From Parapusillimonas granuli (GTDB lineage: Bacteria > Pseudomonadota > Gammaproteobacteria > Burkholderiales > Burkholderiaceae_B), in the NCBI RefSeq assembly GCF_013416525.1, contig NZ_JACCEM010000002.1:514032-578031 (forward strand): DNA of 64,000 nt, read 5' to 3'. The notes beneath the pieces are model-generated. The model was not told the origin of the DNA and ran no database searches. It saw nothing but the letters and a program-made list of their open reading frames with translations. Positions 46,419 through 57,754 of this stretch are shown here, piece after piece. The position numbers and the translations under genes were made by a program. How positions within the stretch are numbered: position 1 is the first letter of the stretch; the number at the start of each line of letters is the position of its first letter.

Positions 46419-47488
46419 GCCGGCCTCCTGGCGACTTGTTCGCATGCGTCGGCGATGTGCGCCGTTGCTTGCGGGCAGGCATGCTCATGGGCATGCGCCG
46501 CGACCCGCGCCAGTTGTTCCCGAGTGATGCCGCCCAGCCAGCCGGCCAGCCACTGCGGGTCCAGCTCGGACTGCTTGCGCAGCCAGCCTCCCTCGCAATC
46601 GCTCAGATAGCGGGCGTTGGCGGTTTGATGATCGTCTATGGCGTGCGGCAGCGGAATGAACAGCGCCGCCACGCCGATCGCCGCGACCTCGGCGACCGCC
46701 ATGGCGCCCGCGCGGCAGATCACCACGTCGGCGTCCGACATGGCCGCCGCCATGTCGTCGATGAAGGCATGGCAGTCGGCGGATACGCCGGCCTTGTCGT
46801 AAGCGGCGCGCAGCGCGGCCAGGTGCTGCTCGCCCGACTGATGCGTGATCAAGGGCCGCGCGCCTTCGGGCAGCAAGGCCATGGCCTCCGGCACGACCCG
46901 GTTCAGGGCCGCCGCCCCCAGGCTGCCGCCCACGACCAGCACGCGCAAGGGCCCCTGGCGGCCGGCATAGCGCTCGGCCGCGGGCCGGCCGGCGGTGAAG
47001 GACCGGCGCACCGGGTTGCCGACCATGATCGCTCCGGGCAGCGCGCCCGGAAAGCCGACCAGGACCTTGCTGGCCAGGCGCGCCAGCCAGCGGTTCGCCG
47101 TTCCGGCCACCGCGTTCTGCTCGTGGATCACCACGGGTATGCGCCGCGCCGCGGCCATCAGCCCGCCCGGGAAGGCCACGTAGCCGCCCATGCCCAGGAC
47201 GACGTCGGGCCGGTGCCGCGCCAGCAGCCCGCCTGCCTGCAGGCAGGCGCGCGTCAGCGTGAAAGGCAGCTTGAGCATGGCGGCCGGGCCCTTGCCGCGC
47301 AGGCCGGCGAAGCGCAGCGGCAGCAGCTCGAAGCCCTGCGGCGGCACCAGGCGCCCTTCCATGCGTTCGGGATGTCCCAGCCACAGGACCTTCCAGCCGC
47401 GCGCCTGCATTTCGTGGGCCACGGCCAGGCCCGGCATGATGTGCCCGCCCGTGCCGCCCGCCATGATGAGCAATGTCGGCGCCGTCAT
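46415..47488 (-). CDS. murG: UDP-N-acetylglucosamine--undecaprenyl-pyrophosphoryl-MurNAc-pentapeptide transferase MurG
   Basis: This 357-residue GT28 glycosyltransferase makes lipid II at the inner face of the membrane. It has the [13 protein letters not shown]-terminal loop, [11 protein letters not shown], and C-terminal nucleotide-sugar residues ([14 protein letters not shown]). The ATG at 47488 overlaps the ftsW stop as ATGA. Upstream in-frame extension lies inside ftsW. Confidence 0.97.
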   Translation of the reverse strand: MTAPTLLIMAGGTGGHIMPGLAVAHEMQARGWKVLWLGHPERMEGRLVPPQGFELLPLRFAGLRGKGPAAMLKLPFTLTRACLQAGGLLARHRPDVVLGMGGYVAFPGGLMAAARRIPVVIHEQNAVAGTANRWLARLASKVLVGFPGALPGAIMVGNPVRRSFTAGRPAAERYAGRQGPLRVLVVGGSLGAAALNRVVPEAMALLPEGARPLITHQSGEQHLAALRAAYDKAGVSADCHAFIDDMAAAMSDADVVICRAGAMAVAEVAAIGVAALFIPLPHAIDDHQTANARYLSDCEGGWLRKQSELDPQWLAGWLGGITREQLARVAAHAHEHACPQATAHIADACEQVARRPA

Positions 47489-48678
47489 GTTCGTTTCCCC
47501 CGCATCATGTTGCGGTTCTCGTAGTCGACGCGCAGCAGCAGGGCCATGGCCACGAGGTTCATCACGATGCCGCTGCCGCCATAGCTGACCATGGGCAGCG
47601 TCAGGCCTTTCGTCGGCAGCAGGCCCAGGCATACGCCCATGTTGATGAAGGACTGCACGCCGAACCACAGCGCCACGCCCTGGGCGACCAGGCCGTTGAA
47701 GATGCGGTCCATTGCGATCGCCTGGCGGCCGATCTCGAAGCCGCGCCACACGATGAAGAAGAACAGCATGATCAGGAACATCACCCCGACGAAGCCCAGC
47801 TCTTCGCCGATCACCGCGACGATGAAGTCGGTGTGGGCCTCCGGCAGGTAATGCAGTTTTTCCACGCTCGAACCCAGCCCCACGCCGAACCATTCGCCGC
47901 GCCCCAGCGCGATGAGCGAATGGGACAGCTGGTAGGCGCTGCCGTAGGCATTCTCGGGGTTCCATGGATCCAGATAGACGAACAGGCGTTCGCGGCGCCA
48001 GGGCGACAGCCAGATCAGGACCAGGAAGCTGCCGATCAGGATGGCGAGCAGGGTCGAGAACAGCTTGCCGTTGATGCCGCCGATGAAAAGAATGCCCACC
48101 GCGATGGCGACGATCACCATGAATGCGCCCAGGTCGGGTTCGAGCAGCAGCACCATGCCGACGGCGGTAAGGGCGACCGCCATGGGCAGGAAGCCGCGCA
48201 GGAAGTTCTGCATGTGCTCCTGCTTGCGCACGGTGTAGTCCGCGGCGTAGAGCAGCACCGCCACCTTCATGAGTTCGGAGGGCTGGAAGTTGACCGGGCC
48301 CAGCGGCAGCCAGCGGCGCGCGCCGTTGACTTCCCGCCCGATGCCGGGCACCAGCACGACGACCAGCAGCACCAGGCACAGCAGGAAGAGCGGGACGGCG
48401 AGCTTGGCCCAGACCTTCATGGGCACGTTGAAGGCGAACAGGGCCGCCAGCACGCCCACCGCGATGAACAGGCCGTGGCGGATCACGAAATAATACCGGC
48501 CGTAGCTCTCGTAGCGCGGGCCGTCGGCCAGCGCGATGGATGCCGAATACACCATCAGCAGGCCGAACAGGACAAGGGTGCCGGCGGCGATCACCATGGC
48601 CATGTCCACGCTGGGCATGGTGGTGCGCCCCGGCCTGACCGCGTTGACGCCCGATGAGAAGTCGGCGAACAGGCTCAT
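47485..48678 (-). CDS. ftsW: Lipid II polymerase/division protein FtsW
   Basis: This 397-residue SEDS-family integral membrane protein has about ten hydrophobic segments. The region [19 protein letters not shown] and the [15 protein letters not shown] segment fit SEDS catalytic loops. It polymerises septal glycan with FtsI. The ATG at 48678 overlaps the murD stop as ATGA. Confidence 0.95.
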   Translation of the reverse strand: MSLFADFSSGVNAVRPGRTTMPSVDMAMVIAAGTLVLFGLLMVYSASIALADGPRYESYGRYYFVIRHGLFIAVGVLAALFAFNVPMKVWAKLAVPLFLLCLVLLVVVLVPGIGREVNGARRWLPLGPVNFQPSELMKVAVLLYAADYTVRKQEHMQNFLRGFLPMAVALTAVGMVLLLEPDLGAFMVIVAIAVGILFIGGINGKLFSTLLAILIGSFLVLIWLSPWRRERLFVYLDPWNPENAYGSAYQLSHSLIALGRGEWFGVGLGSSVEKLHYLPEAHTDFIVAVIGEELGFVGVMFLIMLFFFIVWRGFEIGRQAIAMDRIFNGLVAQGVALWFGVQSFINMGVCLGLLPTKGLTLPMVSYGGSGIVMNLVAMALLLRVDYENRNMMRGKRT

Positions 48679-50204
48679 GCGACCTCCCCCCGATTCAAGG
48701 CCAGCTCCTGGACCGCGTCCATGAAGCGGGCGCCGCGCACCTTGTAGTTGGGAAACATGTCCAGGCTCGCGCAGGCCGGCGACAGCAGCACGGAATCGCC
48801 TTCGCCGGCCAATTCGAAGCCGCGTTCCACGGCGGCCTGCAGGCCGTCCACGCGCTCCAGCGGAACGCCGGCGCCGGCCAGCGCCGCCTGGATGAGGCCG
48901 GCATCCTGCCCGAACAGCAGGACCGCTTTCGCATGCCCGCGCACCGCCTTGGCCAGGGGCGCGAAGTCCTGCCCCTTGCCCTGGCCTCCGGCGATCAGCA
49001 CCACGGGCTCGTCCATGCCTTCGAGCGCCGCCACGGTCGCGCCCACGTTGGTGCCCTTGCTGTCATTGATGAAGTCCACGCCGGCGATGCTGCGCACGAA
49101 CTCGGTGCGATGCGGTTCGCCGGCGTAGTCGCGCAAGCCGTTCAGCAGCCCCGCCCACCCCAGGCCCAGGCAGCGCGCCAGCGCCAGCGCGGCCAGGGCG
49201 TTCAGGGCATTGTGCTGTCCGCGCACCCGCAGCGCGTCGGCGGGCATCAGGCGCCGCATGCGGCCGGGCGCGCGCGGCGCCTCGACGGCCTTCCGGCCGC
49301 GCTTGGGCGTGGGCGCGGGCAAGTCGAAATCATCGGCTTCCGCGGCGGCCAGCCATACGATGCCGTCGCTCGCCTCCAGGCCCATGTCCCCTTCCAGCAC
49401 GGGCGCGCTCCGGCCGAAGCTGCGCACGTTGCGCGCGTCGAGGTTCGCCACCATGGCGACCGTGAGTTCGTCGTCCCGGTTGACGACCATGACGTCGGAC
49501 ATGCCCGCCAGGCGCGCCTTGGCGGCCGCATAGGCCTGCATGGAGCCGTGCCAGTCCAGGTGGTCCTGGGTGACGTTGAGCACGGCGCCGGCATCGGCCT
49601 TCAGGCTGTGGACGGCCTCCAGCTGGAAGCTGGACAGTTCGAGCACCCAGGCGTCGGGCAGCGCATCCTCGTCCAGCGCGTCGCGCAGGGCGTCGAGCGC
49701 CGCGGGGCTGATGTTGCCCGCCGCCCTGGCGCGCAGGCCGCCGGCTTCCAGCAGGCGCCGCGTCATGGCGGCGACCGTCGTCTTGCCGTTCGTGCCGGTC
49801 ACCGCCAGCACCTTGGGCCGGTATCCCTGGCTCGACATGTCGGCCAGCGCGCGGGCGAACAGTTCGATCTCGCCGATGATTTCCACCCGCCCGGCGCGGG
49901 CCAGCTCCAGGAAGGAACGCTGCGGCTCCTGGCCGGGCGCCAGCCCCGGGCTGAGCACGATGGTGTGCACGTCCTGCAGCGCGGACGCCTCGAAGCCGTC
50001 GCTCCCCAGGCGGTAGTCGACCTGCGCGTCGCCCAGCTCCCGCCGCAGCACATCCAGCCCGCCCGGCGCCTCGCGGGTATCGAGCACGCGCAGGGCCGCC
50101 CCGTGCCGCGCGCACCAGCGCGCGGCCGCGACGCCCGTCTCGCCCAGACCCAGGATCAGGGTCAGGCCGTCCGTGCGCACCGAGGGGAAAGTCATCGTCG
50201 TCAT
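48675..50204 (-). CDS. murD: UDP-N-acetylmuramoyl-L-alanine--D-glutamate ligase MurD
   Basis: This 509-residue Mur ligase is longer than E. coli MurD (438), owing partly to an insert in the middle (about 230-320, with an acidic [10 protein letters not shown] stretch and a [14 protein letters not shown] tract). The P-loop is [15 protein letters not shown] and the DSKGTNV motif is present. It adds D-glutamate. The ATG at 50204 overlaps the mraY stop (ATGA). Confidence 0.95.
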   Translation of the reverse strand: MTTMTFPSVRTDGLTLILGLGETGVAAARWCARHGAALRVLDTREAPGGLDVLRRELGDAQVDYRLGSDGFEASALQDVHTIVLSPGLAPGQEPQRSFLELARAGRVEIIGEIELFARALADMSSQGYRPKVLAVTGTNGKTTVAAMTRRLLEAGGLRARAAGNISPAALDALRDALDEDALPDAWVLELSSFQLEAVHSLKADAGAVLNVTQDHLDWHGSMQAYAAAKARLAGMSDVMVVNRDDELTVAMVANLDARNVRSFGRSAPVLEGDMGLEASDGIVWLAAAEADDFDLPAPTPKRGRKAVEAPRAPGRMRRLMPADALRVRGQHNALNALAALALARCLGLGWAGLLNGLRDYAGEPHRTEFVRSIAGVDFINDSKGTNVGATVAALEGMDEPVVLIAGGQGKGQDFAPLAKAVRGHAKAVLLFGQDAGLIQAALAGAGVPLERVDGLQAAVERGFELAGEGDSVLLSPACASLDMFPNYKVRGARFMDAVQELALNRGEVA

Positions 50205-51373
50205 CGCAATTTCAAGCTCGCCAAGCCAATCAGGACCAGCATCATGCTGATGATCCAGAAACGCACCACGACCTGCGTCTCCTTCCAGCCCGTCACTTCA
50301 AAATGATGGTGCAGCGGCGCCATCCGGAAGATGCGCCGCCCTTCTCCGTATCGTTTCTTGGTGTATTTGAACCACGCCACCTGCATCATCACCGACAGGG
50401 TCTCGACCACGAACACCCCGCCCATGATGAACAGGACGATTTCCTGGCGCACGATGACCGCGATCGTGCCGAGCGCGCCGCCCAGCGCCAGCGCGCCGAC
50501 GTCGCCCATGAAGACCTGCGCCGGATAGGCGTTGAACCACAGGAATGCCAGCCCCGCCCCCGCGATCGCCGCGCACAGGACCATGAGCTCCGCCGCGCCG
50601 GGTATGTAGGGGAAGAGCAGATACTTGGAATAATCGACGCGCCCGACCACGTAGGCGAAGATGCCCAGCGCGCTTCCGACCATGACGGTGGGCATGATGG
50701 CCAGGCCGTCCAGCCCGTCCGTCAGGTTCACCGCGTTGCTGGAGCCGACGATGACCAGCCAGGTCAGCGCCACGAAGCCGAACACGCCCAGGGGGTAGCT
50801 CACGCTCTTGAAGAACGGCACGATGAGGTCGGCCCGGGTCGGCAGCGGCATGGTGAAGCCGCTCAGCACCCAGTCGCGGAACAAGGGCCACAGGTCGGCA
50901 TTGGCGGGCGCCGACACCGCGAACGTCAGGTAGAGCGACGCCACGATGCCGATCAGGGCCTGCCAGAAGAATTTGCGGCGCGACGACATGCCCTCCGGAT
51001 CCCGGTGCACGACCTTCTTGTAGTCGTCGGCCCAGCCTATCCAGCCGAACCCGAAGGTGACGAGCAGCACGACCCAGACGAAGCGGTTGGTCCAGTCCGC
51101 CCACATCAGCGTGCTGACGCCGATCGCGATGAGGATCAGCGCGCCGCCCATGGTGGGCGTGCCGTTCTTCTGCAGATGCGACTGGGGGCCGTAGCTGCGC
51201 ACTGCCTGGCCGATCTTGAGCTCGGTCAGCTTGCGGATGACGGCCGGGCCGGCGAACAGGCCGATGAGCAGCGCGGTGCCGCAAGCCAGCACCGCCCGGA
51301 AGGTGATGTATTCGAAGACGCCGAAAGCGCGTATATGGGAGTCGGACAGCCAGCGCGCGAGCTCAAGTAGCAT
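50201..51373 (-). CDS. mraY: Phospho-N-acetylmuramoyl-pentapeptide transferase MraY
   Basis: This 390-residue integral membrane enzyme makes lipid I. It shows about ten transmembrane segments, the Asp-rich ADDYKKVV motif, [13 protein letters not shown] and [10 protein letters not shown], and a C-terminal [11 protein letters not shown] motif. The ATG at 51373 overlaps the murEF coding end by 11 bases. Position between murEF and murD is standard. Confidence 0.96.
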   Translation of the reverse strand: MLLELARWLSDSHIRAFGVFEYITFRAVLACGTALLIGLFAGPAVIRKLTELKIGQAVRSYGPQSHLQKNGTPTMGGALILIAIGVSTLMWADWTNRFVWVVLLVTFGFGWIGWADDYKKVVHRDPEGMSSRRKFFWQALIGIVASLYLTFAVSAPANADLWPLFRDWVLSGFTMPLPTRADLIVPFFKSVSYPLGVFGFVALTWLVIVGSSNAVNLTDGLDGLAIMPTVMVGSALGIFAYVVGRVDYSKYLLFPYIPGAAELMVLCAAIAGAGLAFLWFNAYPAQVFMGDVGALALGGALGTIAVIVRQEIVLFIMGGVFVVETLSVMMQVAWFKYTKKRYGEGRRIFRMAPLHHHFEVTGWKETQVVVRFWIISMMLVLIGLASLKLR

Positions 51374-54161
51374 GGCGGTCCCCCTCTTCGCTCTTTGGCG
51401 TCTGCTGGGCCAGGGCCGCCACGACCCGCTCCATGCGGGCGCTGCGCGAACCCTTCACGAGAATGTGGGCCGGCATCCACGGCGTGATGCCGCGCAGCAG
51501 ATCGGCCAGCGAGTCGAACACGAAGCCTTGCGGCCCGAAGGCGCGGGCGGCATGGGCGCAGGCGGCGCCGTGGACCAGCAAGACGTCGATGCCCTGGTCT
51601 TTCGCGTAGCCGCCGACCTCGGCATGCAGCGCGTGGCTGTCGGCGCCCACTTCGGCCATGTCGCCCAGCACCAGCACTTTGGTGCCGTTCAGCCGCGCGA
51701 GCACGTCGATGGCGGCGCGGACCGAGTCGGGATTGGCGTTGTAGGTGTCGTCGATCAGCTGGAAGCCGCCGTCCAGCGCGCGCGGCTGCATGCGGCCCGT
51801 CACCGGATGGAAGGCCTCCAGGCCGCGCAGCACCGACTGCAGCGGCGCGCCGGCGGCGACGGCGCAAGCGGCCGCCGCAAGCGCGTTGCGCAGATTGTGC
51901 ACGCCGGGCGCGGCCAGCGTCAGCTTGCCGGCGCCTGCGGGCGTCTGGATCTGGAAGGAGGTCCGGTCGGGTTCCACGCGTATCTGGTCCGCATAGACGT
52001 CGAACTCGGGTTCGAAGCCGAACCGCAGGATCTTGCGCCCGGCCGCCTGTCCGGCCCAGTACGGCGCGTAGGTGTCGTCCCCCGGGAACACCGCCGTGCC
52101 GCCGGCGGGCAGCGCATCGAATACCGACCCGTTCTCGCGGGCGACGGCCTCGACGGTATGCAGGAATTCCTGGTGCTCGCGCTGGGCGTTGTTCACCAGC
52201 GCGACGGTGGGCTGGGCGATGGCGGCCAGGACGGCGATTTCGCCGGGATGATTCATGCCCAGCTCGAATACGGCCGCCTGATGCTGTGCGCGCAGGCGCA
52301 GCGCGGTCAGCGGCACGCCGATGTCGTTGTTCAGGTTGCCCCGCGTCGCCAGGCTGTTTTCTTCGCCCAGCCAGTCGCGCAATATGGACGCGATCATTTC
52401 TTTGGTGGTGGTCTTGCCGTTGCTGCCCGTCACGGCGATGGCCGGAATGCCGAACCGGCGGCGCCACACCGTGCCGATGCGTATCAGCGCCTGCCGGGTG
52501 TCGCCCAGCTCGAACTGGTGCAGGCCTGCTTCCGGACGCTTGCGCTCGACCACGGCGGCGCAGGCGCCGGCCGCGCGAGCCGCTTCCAGATAGTCATGGC
52601 CGTCGAACGCTTCGCCCTTGAGCGCCACGAACAACTGCCCCGGCGCCAGGCTGCGCGTATCGGTGGAGACGCTCAGCCCCTGCTTCCAGGACAGCGCGAA
52701 CCGCACCCACTCGCGGTCGTCGAAGGGCACGCGGACGCCCTGTGTTTCCTGGTAGGTCTCGTGGCCTTTTCCGGCGATCAGCACGACGTCGTCGGGCGAG
52801 GCGCCCCACACCGCCGACAGGATGGCGCAGGCCCGGTCCAGATCCACACGCGGCGCTTGCGGCATGCCCGCGATGATCTGCGCGGTGATTTCGCGCGGAT
52901 CTTCGCTGCGCGGATTGTCGCTGGTGAGAATGACGGCATCCGCGCGCTCGGCGGCGATGCGGCCCATGACCGGGCGCTTGCTGCTGTCGCGGCTGCCGCC
53001 GCAGCCGAACACGCATACCAGCTTGCCGCCGCGCGCCGCCGCGATGTCGCGCAAGGCCAGCAGCGCGCGCTCGAGCGCATCCGGAGTATGGGCGTAATCG
53101 ACCACCGCCATGGGATGGCCGGCGCCGGATCGGATGTGGTCGGGAGGCTCCACGACTTGCAGGCGGCCCTCGACCGACGTCAGGGCCCCGAGCACCCTGG
53201 CGATGCGCTGCAGGTCCCAGCCCATGTCGCGCAGGACACCGGCGACCAGCAGCAGGTTCGACACGTTGTGCTCGCCCACCAGGCGCGTCAGCATCTGGAC
53301 CGTGCCTTCGGGCGTCACCAGGTTGAAGACCAGCCCATAGGGTCCGGCCTGGATGTCCTGGGCCCGCAGCACGGCCTGGCCGTGGCTGCGGGTCGAATAG
53401 CCGACCACCGAGGCGGGCGCGAGCAGGCCGGCCAGCTCTTCGCCGGCGGCATCGTCCAGATTGACCACCGAGCAGCGCAGGCCCGGCCAGTCGAACAACC
53501 GGAACTTGGCGGCCTTGTACTCTTCCATGCTGCCATGGAAATCAAGGTGATCGTGCGTCAGGTTGGTGAAACCGGCGATCTGGATCCGGACGTGGTCGAG
53601 CCGGCCCTGCACCAGCCCGATGGAGGACGCCTCGATGGCCACCACCTGGACCCCGGCCTTGCGCATGGCCGCCAGGCTGCGGTGCATGGTCAGGACGTCG
53701 GGCGTGGTCAGGGCGCCGCCGAGGTTGGTGCCGTCCGCCAGGGTCACGCCCAGCGTGCCGATGGTGCCGCAGGGAACGCCGTCCGCGTTCAAGGCGCCGG
53801 CCAGCCACTGGACGCAGCTGGTCTTGCCGTTGGTTCCGGTCAGCGCCACGACGGACAGCGCGCTGGACGGCTCGCCATACCAGCGATGCGCGACCTGCCC
53901 AAGCAGGTCCGGCAGGCCTTCGACCTCCAGGACCGGCACCGATGCGCGCACGGCGCCTTCGGCGGAGCCGCCGGAGGCATGCGCGACGACGGCCGCGGCG
54001 CCCAGGCGCTCAGCCTGTTCGATATAGGCGCGCCCATCGCTGGCAAGGCCCGGGCATGCGAAGAATACGTCGCCGGCATTCAGCTGCCGGGTGTCCAGGC
54101 ATAGATGCGCCCCGGGCGCGACATGCCGGCTCAGCCAGGTAATGATTTCTCGGGCGTTCAT
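51363..54161 (-). CDS. murE-murF: Fused MurE-MurF: UDP-MurNAc-tripeptide synthetase and D-alanyl-D-alanine-adding enzyme
   Basis: This 932-residue single frame joins two Mur ligases. MurE (about 1-490) has a N-terminal domain, a P-loop [10 protein letters not shown] (about 108-117), and the DNPR motif near residue 415, which marks meso-diaminopimelate specificity. MurF (about 492-932) restarts with [18 protein letters not shown] and has its own P-loop [13 protein letters not shown]. There is no stop or frameshift between them. In most bacteria these are two genes. A MurE-MurF fusion is known in Bordetella. It catalyses successive additions of DAP and D-Ala-D-Ala. The ATG overlaps the ftsI stop (ATGA). 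Confidence 0.95.
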   Translation of the reverse strand: MNAREIITWLSRHVAPGAHLCLDTRQLNAGDVFFACPGLASDGRAYIEQAERLGAAAVVAHASGGSAEGAVRASVPVLEVEGLPDLLGQVAHRWYGEPSSALSVVALTGTNGKTSCVQWLAGALNADGVPCGTIGTLGVTLADGTNLGGALTTPDVLTMHRSLAAMRKAGVQVVAIEASSIGLVQGRLDHVRIQIAGFTNLTHDHLDFHGSMEEYKAAKFRLFDWPGLRCSVVNLDDAAGEELAGLLAPASVVGYSTRSHGQAVLRAQDIQAGPYGLVFNLVTPEGTVQMLTRLVGEHNVSNLLLVAGVLRDMGWDLQRIARVLGALTSVEGRLQVVEPPDHIRSGAGHPMAVVDYAHTPDALERALLALRDIAAARGGKLVCVFGCGGSRDSSKRPVMGRIAAERADAVILTSDNPRSEDPREITAQIIAGMPQAPRVDLDRACAILSAVWGASPDDVVLIAGKGHETYQETQGVRVPFDDREWVRFALSWKQGLSVSTDTRSLAPGQLFVALKGEAFDGHDYLEAARAAGACAAVVERKRPEAGLHQFELGDTRQALIRIGTVWRRRFGIPAIAVTGSNGKTTTKEMIASILRDWLGEENSLATRGNLNNDIGVPLTALRLRAQHQAAVFELGMNHPGEIAVLAAIAQPTVALVNNAQREHQEFLHTVEAVARENGSVFDALPAGGTAVFPGDDTYAPYWAGQAAGRKILRFGFEPEFDVYADQIRVEPDRTSFQIQTPAGAGKLTLAAPGVHNLRNALAAAACAVAAGAPLQSVLRGLEAFHPVTGRMQPRALDGGFQLIDDTYNANPDSVRAAIDVLARLNGTKVLVLGDMAEVGADSHALHAEVGGYAKDQGIDVLLVHGAACAHAARAFGPQGFVFDSLADLLRGITPWMPAHILVKGSRSARMERVVAALAQQTPKSEEGDRHAT

Positions 54162-55894
54162 TGCGCCACCTCTCTCTTGGCGCCCAATGCAACCAGCGAT
54201 TCGATCGGGGCGTCTGGCTGTACACCCATACGTCGCAGGCTGCTGGCGACCACATCAGCAAATACAGGGGCGGCCACGCGGCCGCCATAATAGCCATTGG
54301 AACCCGGCTCGTCGATGCTGATCGCAACGACGATGCGCGGATTGGAAACCGGAGCAAAGCCCACGAAGGAGCTGCGGTACAGCGACGTGCTGTACTTCCC
54401 GTTGACGATCTTGCGCGCCGTGCCGCTCTTGCCGGCCACGCGGTAGCCCTGGACCTGCGCAAGCTTGGCGCCGTCCGGGCCCGCGGCCGCCTCGAGCATC
54501 TCGCGGATCTGGGCCGACACCTCGGGTGTATACACCTGCACGCTGGTCGGCTTGCCTTCCCGCTTCAACAGGGTCAGCGAGACCATGTCGCCGCCACGAG
54601 CGAAGGCCGTGTAGGCGTGGGCGATCTGCAGCAACGATACGGACAGGCCGTAGCCATACGCCATCGTCGCCCGTTCGATGGGGCGCCAGCGTTCCCAGGG
54701 ACGCAGCCGCCCCGAGGCGACCCCGGGGAAATTAGCTTGCGGCGCGCGGCCGAAGCCCAGCTCCGTGAACTTGTTCCACATTTCCTGGGACGTCAGCTTC
54801 TCGGAAATCATGGTCATGCCGATATTGCTCGACCGACGCAGTATACCCGCCGCGTTCAAGGTGCCGTTGCGGCTGACGTCGGAGATGGTCGAGCCTTGAT
54901 AGCGGTACTGGCCGTTGCCGGTGTCGAAGAGCGTGGACGTGGTGATGCGCCGGATGTCCAGCGCCAGGGCCACCGTGAAAGGCTTCATGATGGAGCCCGG
55001 CTCGAAGGTGTCGGTGATGGCCCGGTTGCGCAGCGCCTGGCCCTTGCGGTCGTCCCGGTCGTTGGGATCGTAGGTGGGCAGGTTCACCAGCGCCAGGATC
55101 TCGCCCGTCTGCACGTCTATCACGATGCCGGCGCCGGCCTTGGCCTTGTGCTGCTCCAGCCCCTTCTTCAGGGCGGTATAGGTGTCGAACTGCAGGCCGC
55201 TGTCGATGGAAAGCCGCAGGTCCTGCCCGTTCACCGGGGGGATGATGGCCTGCACGTCCTCGACCACCCGCCCCAGCCTGTCCTTGATGACGCGGCGCGA
55301 GCCCGGCTTGCCGGAGAGCTCTTCGTTGAAGGCGAGCTCCACGCCCTCGATGCCCTTGTCTTCGATGTTGGTGAAACCGATGACATGGGCGGCGATCTCG
55401 CCCTCGGGGTAGAAGCGGCGCATCTCCGACTGCTGATGGAAGCCCGGAACCTTCAGGTCGCGGACCTGGTCGGCGATGTCGATGGAAACCTGGCGCTTGA
55501 TGTAGACGAAGGATTTTTCCTCGTCGGTCAGGCGGCTCTTGATGTCGCCGACGGACATGCCCAGCAGCTCGCCGAGCTTGCGCAGCTGCGCGTCCGTGGC
55601 GTGGCGGGTGTCTTCCGGTATGGCCCAGATGGCCCGCACGGGCACGCTGGAGGCCATGACGACCGCGCCGCTGCGGTCGAAGATCTTGCCGCGCGTGGCC
55701 GGCAGCACCAGGGTGCGCTCGTAGCGCCTTTCGCCCTGCTGCTGCAGGAATTCGGTGGACAGGCCCTGCAGGTGCAGCGCCTTGCCCGCCAAGGCGGCGA
55801 AGCCCAGCACCAGCAGGACCAGCACCAGGCGCGAGCGCCACAGCGGCATTTGCACATTGAGCACCGGGCTGTCGAAGAAACGGACGCGCTTCAT
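54158..55894 (-). CDS. ftsI: Peptidoglycan D,D-transpeptidase FtsI (PBP3)
   Basis: This 578-residue bitopic membrane protein crosslinks septal peptidoglycan. It has a short cytoplasmic tail, one transmembrane helix (about 18-38), a pedestal domain, and a transpeptidase domain with active-site Ser301 in SIMK, S355-x-N357 in SSN, and KSGT near residue 490. The ATG at 55894 overlaps the ftsL stop (ATGA). It is followed by the murEF fusion. Confidence 0.96.
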   Translation of the reverse strand: MKRVRFFDSPVLNVQMPLWRSRLVLVLLVLGFAALAGKALHLQGLSTEFLQQQGERRYERTLVLPATRGKIFDRSGAVVMASSVPVRAIWAIPEDTRHATDAQLRKLGELLGMSVGDIKSRLTDEEKSFVYIKRQVSIDIADQVRDLKVPGFHQQSEMRRFYPEGEIAAHVIGFTNIEDKGIEGVELAFNEELSGKPGSRRVIKDRLGRVVEDVQAIIPPVNGQDLRLSIDSGLQFDTYTALKKGLEQHKAKAGAGIVIDVQTGEILALVNLPTYDPNDRDDRKGQALRNRAITDTFEPGSIMKPFTVALALDIRRITTSTLFDTGNGQYRYQGSTISDVSRNGTLNAAGILRRSSNIGMTMISEKLTSQEMWNKFTELGFGRAPQANFPGVASGRLRPWERWRPIERATMAYGYGLSVSLLQIAHAYTAFARGGDMVSLTLLKREGKPTSVQVYTPEVSAQIREMLEAAAGPDGAKLAQVQGYRVAGKSGTARKIVNGKYSTSLYRSSFVGFAPVSNPRIVVAISIDEPGSNGYYGGRVAAPVFADVVASSLRRMGVQPDAPIESLVALGAKREVAQ

Positions 55895-56202
55895 CGCCGT
55901 TCCCCCCGCGCCGCGCCGCCGGGCGCCCCGCCGGGCGCCCCGCCGCCGGTGACGTATATGGTCCGGTCGGGCGAAGTCGTGACCATCTGGAGCTCTTCGC
56001 GCGCCATTCCGTCGATGCGCGCATTGCGCGCCAGTTCGGCGCGCTCCAGCTGGAGCCGCCGCCAGTCGGTGTCGAGTTCGCGGGCGCGGTCTTCAAGCCG
56101 GTCGACCTCGATGAACAGCTGCCGGGACTGAAAACGCGCTGTCACCAGCGACAGCGCGGAAATCATGAGGACCAGGGCGAAGAAAAGGCTGAGGCGGCCC
56201 AT
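55891..56202 (-). CDS. ftsL: Cell division protein FtsL
   Basis: This 103-residue bitopic protein has a transmembrane helix (about 3-22) and a coiled-coil segment (about 28-70), the usual FtsL layout. Its C-terminus is a low-complexity Gly-Ala-Pro tract (GGAPGGAPGGAARG) encoded by near-repeated bases, which is not seen in most FtsL proteins. The start overlaps the rsmH stop as TAATG. Confidence 0.88.
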   Translation of the reverse strand: MGRLSLFFALVLMISALSLVTARFQSRQLFIEVDRLEDRARELDTDWRRLQLERAELARNARIDGMAREELQMVTTSPDRTIYVTGGGAPGGAPGGAARGERR

Positions 56203-57275
56203 TACCTGTGCCTCCTCTTGCCGTGCCCGGATGCGCGGCCGACCAGGCCCATGGCGTTGATGAAGGAAGCGCCCTGGTCCGCGGGCAAGGGGGTGTGGGT
56301 GCGTTCGGCCACGCGCAGCACGGCGGAACGCGCGCGGACGTTGTCACGCGCTTCTTCTTCCGAGGGCAGGATGCGGCCCAGCGACTTGAGGATGGGCTGC
56401 GGCATGTCCTTCTCCGGGATGGGCATGCGGGCATGCGCCGCGGCCGGCCTGGCGGCCGCGGCGATGCATTGCTTGACCATGCGGTCCTCGAGAGAATGGA
56501 AGCTGATCACCGCGAGACGCCCTCCTGGAGCCAATACCTTCAGAACTGCCGCGAGGGCGAGCGCGAGCTCCTGGAGCTCTTGATTGATGTGAATCCGTAT
56601 AGCTTGAAAGCTGCGAGTGGCCGGGTGTTGACCCTTTTCGCGCGTACGGACGACACCGGCGATGAGCTCGGCGAGGTCGAGCGTTGTGCGCAGCGGCCGG
56701 GATTCGCGGCGAGCAACAACCGCCTTTGCAATCTGGAAAGCAAACCGTTCTTCGCCATATTTAGCTATGACCTCCTTTAATTCGTCTATGCCGACTTCCG
56801 CCAGCCATTCCGCCGCGGTGGGACCGCTGCTCGTATCCATGCGCATGTCCAGCGGCCCCTCGCGCATGAACGAGAATCCCCTGCGCGCGTCATCGATCTG
56901 CGGCGAAGAAATGCCCAGGTCCAGCATGACGCCGTTCACCTGCTCCACTCCCAGACCGGCCAATGCCTCCGGCATGCCGCCAAAACCGCCATGCACGACG
57001 ACGACCCGGTCGTCCTCCTGCTGCAGAGCCCTGGCCGCGGCGATGGCTTCGGGATCCTTGTCGAAAACCACCAGCCTGGACCGCGGGTCCAGCCGCGACA
57101 GCAAATGCCTGCTGTGCCCGCCCCGGCCGAAGGTGCCGTCCACATAGACGCCCGGCGCCGGCCCGTGCGCGGCGGCGGCCGCGGCCTTTCCGCCTTTCCC
57201 CCGGACCCCGAAATCGGGATCGACGAGGGCCTGGACCGTAGGCTCCAGCAGCACGGATCGATGTATGAACTCCAT
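56202..57275 (-). CDS. rsmH: 16S rRNA (cytosine-N4)-methyltransferase RsmH
   Basis: This 357-residue SAM methyltransferase modifies C1402 of 16S rRNA. It shows the family start [30 protein letters not shown] (SAM loop), [18 protein letters not shown] and [17 protein letters not shown] short alanine-rich insert (about 30-40, [13 protein letters not shown]) is present near the N-terminus. It lies 6 bases after mraZ. Confidence 0.96.
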   Translation of the reverse strand: MEFIHRSVLLEPTVQALVDPDFGVRGKGGKAAAAAAHGPAPGVYVDGTFGRGGHSRHLLSRLDPRSRLVVFDKDPEAIAAARALQQEDDRVVVVHGGFGGMPEALAGLGVEQVNGVMLDLGISSPQIDDARRGFSFMREGPLDMRMDTSSGPTAAEWLAEVGIDELKEVIAKYGEERFAFQIAKAVVARRESRPLRTTLDLAELIAGVVRTREKGQHPATRSFQAIRIHINQELQELALALAAVLKVLAPGGRLAVISFHSLEDRMVKQCIAAAARPAAAHARMPIPEKDMPQPILKSLGRILPSEEEARDNVRARSAVLRVAERTHTPLPADQGASFINAMGLVGRASGHGKRRHR

Positions 57276-57281
57276 ATTGGT

Positions 57282-57710
57282 TTAGAAAGAAAACTGGTCC
57301 ATGACCTCGGCCATGCCTTTGGCCAGGTCTTCCGCCTCGCGGCGCGCCCATTCTGCGCTATCCCACAACTCGAAATGGCTGCCCATGCCGAGCAGCATGA
57401 CTTCACGAACCAGCCCGGCCGCCGTACGCAGCTCGGGCGCGATGAGGATGCGCCCGGAACCATCCATTTCCACGTCCTGCGCGTTGCCCAGCAGCAGCCG
57501 CTGCAGAGGCCGGGCGCCCATGGGGAAGTTCGCGATCTGTTCACGCTTCTTTTCCCACACGTTGCGCGGATACACCAGGAGGCAGCCATCGGGATGGCGG
57601 GTGAGGGTCAGACGGCCTTCGACCTGGGAAACGAGCGCGTCACGGTGCCGGGTCGGAATCGAGAGCCGACCTTTGGCATCCAACGTGAGAGCGCTGCTAC
57701 CCTGGAACAA
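57282..57710 (-). CDS. mraZ: Transcriptional regulator MraZ
   Basis: This 142-residue protein of two AbrB-like domains regulates its own division cluster. It reads FQGSSALTLDAKGRLSIPTRHRD from residue 2, and DGCLLVYP and DGSGRILIAPELR occur in the two repeats. I chose the TTG start at 57710 because the family begins at this point and a GGGGAA site lies just upstream. A GTG at 57734 would add eight residues inside the MraZ-box repeat tract and is less likely. It is the first gene of the cluster. Confidence 0.92.
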   Translation of the reverse strand: MFQGSSALTLDAKGRLSIPTRHRDALVSQVEGRLTLTRHPDGCLLVYPRNVWEKKREQIANFPMGARPLQRLLLGNAQDVEMDGSGRILIAPELRTAAGLVREVMLLGMGSHFELWDSAEWARREAEDLAKGMAEVMDQFSF

Positions 57711-57719
57711 GATTTCTTC

Positions 57720-57754
57720 CCCACTTTTTTGCACAAAATCCTACTTTTCCCCAC
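57720..57754 (-). promoter_or_regulatory. MraZ-box repeats at the dcw promoter
   Basis: On the minus strand four 5-base units GTGGG, GTAGG, GTGCA, GTGGG recur at exactly 10-base intervals (plus-strand positions 57750-57754, 57740-57744, 57730-57734, 57720-57724). MraZ is known to bind GTGGG-type direct repeats spaced about 10 bases. The first and last repeats are perfect and the middle two imperfect. They sit between the -10 box and the mraZ start. Confidence 0.65.

Noticed and set aside
51216..54104. A 962-codon plus-strand frame opposite murE-murF
   Set aside because: It is an antisense shadow of the Mur ligases, which have intact motifs on the other strand.
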